Of a stretch of DNA of 64,000 nt, positions 56,954 to 64,000 are shown piece by piece (position 1 is the stretch's first letter; each line of letters starts with the position of its first letter). Origin of the DNA: Rhipidocladum racemiflorum (Eukaryota > Streptophyta > Magnoliopsida > Poales > Poaceae); contig CM070590.1 of assembly GCA_036346355.1 (NCBI GenBank), forward strand, positions 47,086,855-47,150,854, in the 5' to 3' direction. A program made the translations under genes and the position numbers. Below the pieces are notes generated by a model. The model saw nothing but the letters and a program-made list of their open reading frames with translations, made no database searches and was not told where the DNA came from.

Positions 56954-59900
56954 TGTCGGGACCCGAATTTGCAAATCCGGACCCTCTGTGTATTTAGCAC
57001 TAGTCCAGGAACGCGCTAGTGCACACAGTCTTAACATCGGTAAATATCACAATCATACCACTCGATACTAATAAAGTACTTTAATTAAATAGTCAAACTG
57101 GTTGCTCGACCTTATGGTCAAGTTACAAATATACGCCACGCAGGGCGAAACTTATTAAGAGAGAAATAATAGCAGCGGAAAATAAGATAACTTCGTGACA
57201 CCATCCAGTATACCACAGGCAACTGACTGGGCTCGCTCCCTAAGTAGACGGTTCCTCTTGTAGCTCCTCCTCCAAAGCTGGTGTAGTCTCCTCTTCAACT
57301 GGTGTTGTATTGTGGCAAGGGTGAGTACTTGGTACTCAGCAAGTCATGCACAGAATGCAAGCTAATATACTATATGCACGGCTTGATACAAAGGAATAGC
57401 TCAAGGTATATTTGCAGTAAACAGCATTTGACAAGTAGCATAAGTAGATTCGAAAGTAGTAGAAACAAGTATGGCGTAAATAACTTTTCACAGGTTTAGT
57501 AAACATCTTTCTCATCCTAATCCACATTTCTATCAACATCATTATTAATCCAACCCAACCTTTCAAGTCCAAGTTATTTTTGAGAAAGTCTAACCCTTGA
57601 CTGTAATTCCCGAGCGATGTCCAATACCGCAGACACGGCTATTCGAATAGATTGTACACTCTGCAGAGGTTATGCACTTTACCCACAAGAAACAGTCAAA
57701 CACCACAAAGGCGAGTTCCCGTAACAAAGTCTTTCGGAAACTTCTAACAGCACAAGTGGTCCTCCCCGGTTGTTGCACACTAACCCTTCCCTTGGCTAAG
57801 GCGAAGTTTAAGCCAACCAACCGTTAGATGGGTACCTGGCCGCAGCCCCAGTATGCTCCCCCATACAACATACACAATGGGTGTAGTTGACCTCCTGAGG
57901 TCCCACAGGTACGTTATTAGCAACTTAATCAACTAGGTCCGTCCCATTACAGACATGTGGTTGCAAGATTGACTCAGTTCAAAGGCTTGCAAGGTTAAGT
58001 CCTTAGGGTGACCAATGCAAGACTACCCGAAGAACCAAATCAACATCCCTGTGCCACAACCTGGCCCACGATCATTCTTGCCACATGCCCGGCGAAAACT
58101 ATTTAACATACCCCAGTTGATTACCATGCACCACGTGCCATCAACATCACATGATACCTTTCCAAAACAGGTTCAATATATCATTAAGTCAATATTAACA
58201 TTTGATTGTCCAAAATCATGTCATGAGCACGTAGCAGGTCTAAGCAACATACTACAACGATCTAATTTCCCATGTTGGCAATTTAATAATGTCCAACTAG
58301 TAAACCACAACTAGGGTGACAAGGGTCATGGCACATATTTAATTAATCAAGGTGTCATACAGCAATTTGGCATTTATCTAATTTCCCATATTTAAATAAA
58401 GTATTTTCTAATTGAACTAGCATGCAATAATTTGAACCAAAATAGATTTCAAAATAGGATCAACATGGTCAAAGCACAACTTGCCTTCAAAAAGTACTTG
58501 TTCTTGGTCTTGAGTTGGATCTAGTCAAGATTACTTCTCCTTCGAATCTTTCCAGCACTTCAACGTCTACTCGTAACGCGTGCAAATAGCAACAAATGAA
58601 TAAAACAAAAGACCAAAAGTGTCCAAACATCCAAATAAAATCCATAAACAGAGAGAACATAATTTTATGAATTTTTAGGAACTGGAATCGTTCAAATCGG
58701 AGTTAAAATGCAAAAGTTATCATTATTTAAAGTTTAAATAATCAAATAAATAATATTACAGAGAAAAACTTTAGTCCAAAAATTAAATAAAATTCATAAT
58801 TAGGTAGATCTCAATTTTATACAAATTTAGAAATTTGAATCACTCAAATCGGAGTTGAAACGCAAAAGTTATAAGCGTTTGAAGTTTGAAACAAAATCTG
58901 AAATCATTACTTCGAATTAATAAATCATTTTCTTTTTCGGAAATTAATTATTGCGTCAGCCTGGACACGTGGCAGCCTCTAATTGGACGGCTGACGTCAG
59001 CCGGTCCATGGGCTCAGCCCACGGCTTGGCTCGGTCCATGGCTCCATGTGTCGCTGACAGGTGGGTCCCCTCGGGTGACGCCATCGGCGTCGGCGAGGCT
59101 CACCACGATCGGCGGTGGGACCCATCGTGACATCATTGGCGGCGTCAGCGCCTTTGGGACAGACCACGACATGCGGGCCCGCCATGACGTCAACGTGACG
59201 TCATGGTGCAGGGTGGCTGGGCCGCTGACATGCGGGCCCCGCGGGTCAGCGTCACGACACGCTGCGGCGTGGGCGGCCATTGGCGGTTAGCCTTCCCGGA
59301 CATGTGGCGCAATCTCGGCCGTTGATTTGAAAATTAACGGCCCAGATTAGATCTGGCTCTCACGCGTTTGGGTTAACGCGTTTGATCTGGACCGTTGGAT
59401 CTAGATCCAACGGTCGAGATTGGATCTGGGATTTTGGACAGGATCTCACCGTGGGATGACGTGGCGCAATCTGGGCCCTTGGATGAAGATCCGACGGCTG
59501 AGGGAGCTCGAGGTCCGGCGATGGCGAAGCGGTCTTTGGAGTCACCGGCGCGGGGGACGACGACCTAGCCGACGGCGTTTCGGGCGCACTCCGGCGAGGT
59601 GAGAGGTCTCCTTCGATGCGGCTTGACCACCCGGTTCTGGATCTGACCTCAACGGCGGCGGAGGACGACGGAGACGGCGAATCGGCCGAAAACTCACGGG
59701 CGAACGCTACGGCAACTACGGCGAGCGACATGCGGCTAGACGGCGGCGCTCAGCGACGTTGTTCAGGGCTACGGTGCGCACGGAAGTCGGCGTCATGGCA
59801 CGGTGGCGGCGCATTAAATAGGGCCTCGGCGTCGTAAACAGACGGAAACCGAGGTCCTCTCCGCTTGGCGGCGCGAGTCCGGCGGCGTCGGATTGGGTGA

Positions 59901-60445
59901 CGTGGCACGCGCGCCGGCGTTGGATCGGGATCCAACGGTGCGTGAGTTTGGGTTCGGCCGACTTCGGGACGAGTGTTTGGCTCGGTCGGACTCGGGCTCG
60001 GTGGCGTGGCTCAATCGTGGCCGTTGGATCTTGATCCAACGGTCCACACTGAGTTTGGGTTCGGAAGCGGGTTAATTTGGACCAATCGGGCGCGAGTCGG
60101 ACTTCGAGTCGACTTCGGACTCGGTCGATCGGAGGAAACGATAAAACCCACTCGATTTAATTAATCCGATTAAATTCTCAGAAATTCAATTAAATCATTA
60201 AAAATAGCAAAAGACTCAGAAAAATTCCAGAAAAATTCTGGAAAATATTTTGGAACATTTTGGACTCAAATAAAATATTTCCAATAAATTTCTATTTGCA
60301 AAGTTTAATTCTTTAATTATTTCAAAATGGAATAAATTCAAATAAATTCCAAATAATTCCAAATAAATTCCAGAAAATTCCAAAAATTCACCAAAGTGCC
60401 AAATCACACATGAATTTAAGAAAAGCAAAATTTTGGGGTGTTACA
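56954..60445 (-). repeat. Tekay array right LTR (5' LTR of unit B), uninterrupted
   Basis: 3492 bp, TGTCGGGACCC to GGGGTGTTACA on the plus strand, followed by TSD TACCA. It is the only complete uninterrupted LTR of the array and the best reference copy. Regions: AT-rich U3 start (60445 to about 60150), GC-rich module with palindromes (about 60140-58950), then AT-rich and mixed text to the end. No gene. The small ORFs at 57302-57820 recur in other LTR copies only because the LTRs are homologous. Confidence 0.92.
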
Positions 60446-60484
60446 TACCACTAGACGCGCAGTTGCGGAGTCCTTCGTGCGTTG

Positions 60485-60621
60485 TGTTGAGGAACGCGGT
60501 ATGCTACTCTAGCACAAATTAAAAATTTCTATCGCAAAACTAGAAAAGCTACTCGCAAGAAGGGGATCATAGATCAATTACCACTAGATGCGCAGCTACG
60601 GAATCCTTCGCACGTCATTGT
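60485..60621 (-). repeat. Tandem duplication at the copia LTR end
   Basis: The segment starting 'tgttgaggaacgcggtatgc' repeats the LTR end that starts at 13067 and runs via 13165 to 60451-60484. Unit length is about 135 bp and the two copies differ at a number of positions. Confidence 0.75.
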
Positions 60622-60902
60622 AGTGGATCGTTCTGGCCGTAGTCGTGGATCGTCCTCGCCTCGGTCGTGGATCGTCCTTGCCTCGCCGTGGATCGTCCTC
60701 ACTTGGTTGTGGATCCTCCTCACACGCCGTAGTCGCAGCAGCGTCACCACAACAGTCCACACGTTCGGGGATGGGACGCTGTGCGTCGGAGTGCAAGCAC
60801 CGGGTCGCTCGGCAGGGGCAACGAGAGAAGGTGAGTAGGGTTTCTCGCGAAACACCTCTAAAACGCACGAAAGTATGTTCTACGCCCAGCCTCCTCCCCT
60901 CC

Positions 60903-60911
60903 TTATATAGA
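60903..60911 (-). promoter_or_regulatory. TATA box of the copia 5' LTR
   Basis: Minus-strand 'ctatataagg' followed by a G-rich stretch, in the correct orientation for copia transcription. Confidence 0.55.
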
Positions 60912-61148
60912 CACGAGGTGAAACCCTAGGCAGTCAGGGCCCATCTACGCGCTAAGCCCACAAGGTCCATGGATTACGGATCCAATCCGAATTAATGCAT
61001 CCTAGCCCGTTAAGTGTGTGAGCCTGTAGGTTCATGTGCATTTGGACATGGATTCGGAAAACCCTTTTCTAATCCAATAGTCGATAGCGGCTCCTTGCAG
61101 AGCATGCCAACTCCTAAACGCATATGATTAAAGTACTGATGTAATAAT

Positions 61149-64000
61149 TGTAACACCCCAAAATTTTTCTTTTCTTAAATTCATGTGTGATTTGGCACTT
61201 TGGTGAATTTTTGGAATTTTCTGGAATTTATTTGGATTTATTTGGAATTTATTTGAATTTATTCCATTTTTAAATAATTAAAGAATTAAACTTTGCAAAT
61301 AAAATTTTGTTGGAAATATTTTATTTGAGTCCAAAATGATCCAAAATATTTCCAGAATTTTTCTGGAATTTTTCTGAGTCTTTTGCTATTTTTAATGAAT
61401 TAAATGAATTACTGGGAATTATTTTAATTATTAAATCGCTGGAAATTCGAGTTGGGTCAAGTACTATTCATCCGACCGAAGTCGAACCCGAGTCGGACTC
61501 GAAGTTCGACCGAGCCACGTGACTTGATCGAATCCACGCCCAAACCCCAATCGTTCAGGGGACTGCTGGATCAAGATCCAACGGCCAGGATTTCACCGTA
61601 TCGGCTCGAAAGCCGCGTCGGCCTAACCCGAAGCATTACGCTGCGCATGATCGTGGGCTTGATCGTGCCACATGGACGGTCCTCCGCCGTCGTCCCTCAC
61701 GGAGTCCGAGCCGAGGACCGCCGCGCCGTGCCGAGGGATTAGGTTTCCGCTTTTCGCGCTGAAGCCGAGGCTATTTAATGCCCGTTGCACCTCGAGGACC
61801 GCTTTGATCCCGCGCAGCCCATCGCCTAGCTCACGAGCCTCACCGCCGAGGGTTCGCGAATCGCTCGCTGGAAGTTTGAGGGGAAGCCGCGCGGTTCTAG
61901 CTGCTTCGCTGACGCTGGCCGCCTCCGCAGCGTCAAGACCGGATCCGAACCCGGCCAGCGCGCACCGTAGGGACAACTCACCTCGCCGGAAGGCGCCAAA
62001 CGCCGAGGCCATGGTCATCGTCTTCATCCCCGGCCAAGCTAAGCGCCGCGCGTGCCATCGCCGTCATCGAAGCTCGAGGATGGTACTGGTCCGATCAGGG
62101 GATCGCACGCCGGTCGCAGAAGCTCCACGTTCTCCCTCGGACCTAGAATCCCAGGTCGATCTGGACCGCTGGATCAAGATCCAACGGCCCACGATCACCG
62201 TGTAGTTTTCAACGTGTTAACCTGGATCTAATCGCGGCGCTGATTTTCAAATCAACGGACACGATCGTGCCACGCGGTACCCTGGCGCGCCGCACACACG
62301 CGAAGCGCGTGTCTCGACACACGGGCCCGCGTGTCGGTGGGACAGCAGAGAACCGCACCATGACGTCATCGGCGGACGCCACGGTGGGGCCCGCTTGTCG
62401 AGCGCCGTTGAGCGTGGTGACGCTGGGCACGACGCCATCCAAGGGGTCCCGCTGTCGGCCGACCGAGCCGTGGACCGAGTCCACCGTGGACCGAACCAAG
62501 CCGTGGTGAGCCCATGAGCCTACCGACGCCACCAGCCAATCAGGAGCCGACGCGTGTCACCCATGACGCAATAATTAATTTCCGAAAAAGAAAATGATTT
62601 ATTAATTCGAAATAATGATTTCAGATTTTGTTTCAAACTTCAAACGCTTATAACTTTTGCGTTTCAACTCCGATTTGAGTGATTCAAATTTCTAAATTTG
62701 TATAAAATTGAGATCTACCTAATTATGAATTTTATTTAATTTTTGGACTAAAGTTTTTCTTTGTAATATTATTTAATTGATTATTTAAACTTTAAATAAT
62801 CATAACTTTTGCATTTTAACTCCGAATTTGACGATTCCAGTTCCTAAAAATTCATAAAATTATGTTCTCTCTGTTTATGGATTTTATTTGGAGTTTTGGG
62901 ATGCTTTTGCCTATTGTTTATTTGTGTATTGCTTTTTGCACGCTTTACGAGTAGACGTTGAAGTGCCGGAGGGATTCGAAGGAGAAGTATTGACTCAGGA
63001 TCCAACTCAAGACCAAGAGCAAGTACTTTTTGAAGGCAAGTTGTGCTTTGACCATGTTGATCCTATTTCGAAATATATTTTGATTTAACCTATTGCATGC
63101 TAGTTCAATTAGAAAAATACTTTATTTAAATATGGTAGTTAGATAAATACCAATTTGCTGTATGACACCTTGATTATTTAAATATGTGCCATGACCCTTG
63201 TCACCCTAGTTGTGGATTACTAGTTGGACATTATTAACTTGCCAACATGGGTTTTAGACCGTTGTAGTAAACTGCTTAGACCCGTGCTCATGACATGATT
63301 TTGGACAAACAAATGTTAATATTGACTTAATGATATATTGAACCTGTTTTGGAAAGGTATCATGTGATGTTGATGGCACGTGGTGCATGGTAATCAACTG
63401 GGGTTTGATAAATAGTTTTTCGACCGGGGCATGTGGCAAGAATAATCAGGTGGGCCAGTTGTGGCATTGGGGATGTTGATTTGGTTCTTCGGGTAGTCTT
63501 GCCCTGGTCACCCTAAGGACTTAACCTTGCAAGCCTTTGAACTGGGTCTAACGTGCAACCACATGTCTGTAATGGGACGGACCTAGTTGACTAAGTTGCT
63601 AATAACGTACCTGTGGGACCTCAGGAGGTCAACTACACCCTTTGTGTAAGTTGTACGGGGAGCGTACCGGGGCTGAGGCCGTACCCATCTAACAGTTGAT
63701 TGGCCTAAACTTCGCCTTAGCTAAGGGAAGGGTTAGTGTGCAATAACCGGGGAGGACCACTTGTATTGTTAGAAGTTTCCGAAAGACTTTGTTACTGAAC
63801 TCGCCTTTGTGGTGAATGACTGTATCTTGTGGGTAAAGTGCATAACCTCTGCAGAGTGTAGAATCTATTCGAATAGCCGTGTCCGCGGTATTGGACATCG
63901 CTCGTGAATTACAGTCAAGGGTTAGATTTTCTCAAAAATAACTTGGATTTGAAAGGTTGGGTTGGATTAATAATGATGTTGATAGAAATGTGGATTAGGA
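61149..64000 (+). mobile_element. Tekay LTR in opposite orientation, runs off the window
   Basis: It starts TGTAACACCCC at 61149 and is collinear, on the plus strand, with the reverse of the Tekay LTRs in the array. It follows the whole AT-rich start, GC-rich middle (about 61450-62560) and later text to 64000, still short of the LTR end. The putative left TSD is ATAAT (61144-61148); the right one lies outside. Whether it is a solo LTR or a full element cannot be decided here. A TATA-like 'ctatttaat' is near 61769. No gene. Confidence 0.85.
61769..61777 (+). promoter_or_regulatory. Possible TATA motif of the Tekay LTR
   Basis: 'ctatttaat' is conserved at the same place in all Tekay LTR copies (minus-strand counterparts near 11526, 16185, 19466, 50636 and 59816), about 620 bp from the LTR start. 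Confidence 0.45.

Larger units (their letters stand above)
13166..60445 (-). mobile_element. Tekay-type chromovirus tandem array: LTR-A-LTR-B-LTR, TSD TACCA
   Basis: Plus-strand ends are TGTCGGGACCC and GGGGTGTTACA, with TSDs TACCA at 13161-13165 and 60446-60450. Three family LTRs (13166-20098, 39513-51271, 56954-60445; each about 3.48-3.50 kb once inserts are removed) alternate with two internal regions of about 5.68 kb, all minus strand. Each internal region has a purine tract at its left and a tRNA-iMet-type primer site at its right. The middle LTR is shared: it is the 5' LTR of A and the 3' LTR of B, with no TSD of its own. Inserts inside it are a solo LTR (13358-16806), a Tat element (23891-37613) and a non-coding element (40003-48254). 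The Tekay assignment rests on the chromodomain, LTR length and pol sequence. Confidence 0.85.
2437..61148 (-). mobile_element. Interrupted Ty1/copia retrotransposon (composite)
   Basis: A single minus-strand copia element can be followed across several later insertions. In element order it has: a 5' LTR (61148-60446 plus 13165-13067), a primer site (about 13064-13052), a leader (13051-12139 plus 8403-7960), gag (7959-7321), protease and zinc knuckle (7324-6602), integrase (6620-6188 plus 4439-4320), an RNase H tail (about 4320-4122), a purine tract (4114-4096) and a truncated 3' LTR (4095-2437). The pieces rejoin when the inserts with their TSDs are removed. For example 'gatcaattacca' at 13154-13165 continues as 'ctagacgcgc' at 60451, just as the uninterrupted paralogue reads near 60573-60595. 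All coding parts are broken, so it is a dead element and one of the older layers. Reverse transcriptase is absent. Confidence 0.75.
60446..61148 (-). repeat. Copia 5' LTR, continued
   Basis: This carries on from 13165 after the Tekay array (TSD TACCA at 60446-60450). It contains a duplicate of the LTR end (60485-60621), a minus-strand TATA box and text matching the 3' LTR at 2437-2512 and 3370-3392. It is cut by the next Tekay LTR at 61149. Confidence 0.75.

Noticed and set aside
57302..57820. Short ORFs (65-78 aa) that recur at 16968-17486 and 48406
   Set aside because: Their recurrence reflects LTR homology, and they are interrupted in other copies; no protein feature.
1..64000. A host protein-coding gene or RNA gene
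   Set aside because: Every long frame belongs to a retroelement, and the remaining sequence is accounted for as LTR, leader or remnant; nothing with host-gene exons was seen.

Overview
This window is a block of nested LTR retrotransposons from a plant nuclear genome, most likely a grass. I see no host gene, tRNA, rRNA or CRISPR. The grass reading rests on three things: a Tekay-type chromovirus with LTRs of about 3.5 kb and an extra ORF upstream of gag (a layout I recall from the rice elements RIRE3/RIRE8), a Tat-lineage gypsy element with a second RNase H domain and a long antisense gene, and the 'gypsy-type transposon' family of that antisense protein. The species cannot be named from the sequence alone.

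Layout. Positions 1-2436 are old LTR remnants. From about 2437 to 61148 lies a broken Ty1/copia element on the minus strand. Successive insertions have cut it into pieces: a solo LTR with target-site duplication (TSD) CATAT (2513-3369), a solo LTR with TSD GATTC/AATTC (4445-6182), a solo Tekay LTR with TSD ATTTT (8404-12133), a 47-kb Tekay array with TSD TACCA (13166-60445), and the start of a further Tekay LTR in the opposite orientation (61149 to the window end).

The 47-kb Tekay array reads LTR - internal A - LTR - internal B - LTR, all minus strand, with one outer TSD pair. Its left LTR is split by a solo LTR of its own family (13358-16806, TSD CAGGG). Its gag A is split by a Tat-lineage element (23891-37613, plus strand, TSD CCTGG). 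Its middle LTR is split by an 8.25-kb element without coding capacity (40003-48254, TSD CATAA). The Tat element is itself a three-LTR tandem in which the first unit has lost almost all of its interior.

What the genes do. Tekay internals run orf0, gag, protease, RT, RNase H, integrase, chromodomain between a tRNA-iMet-type primer site and a purine tract. The Tat element runs gag, protease, RT, RNase H, second RNase H, integrase on the plus strand, then a 75-bp minisatellite, then an antisense gene with a clear 76-bp intron. Almost every coding region carries frameshifts or stops. Many of the small indels between copies fall at CAG, CTG or CCGG, which are CHG methylation contexts, so part of the apparent decay may be consensus error rather than mutation.
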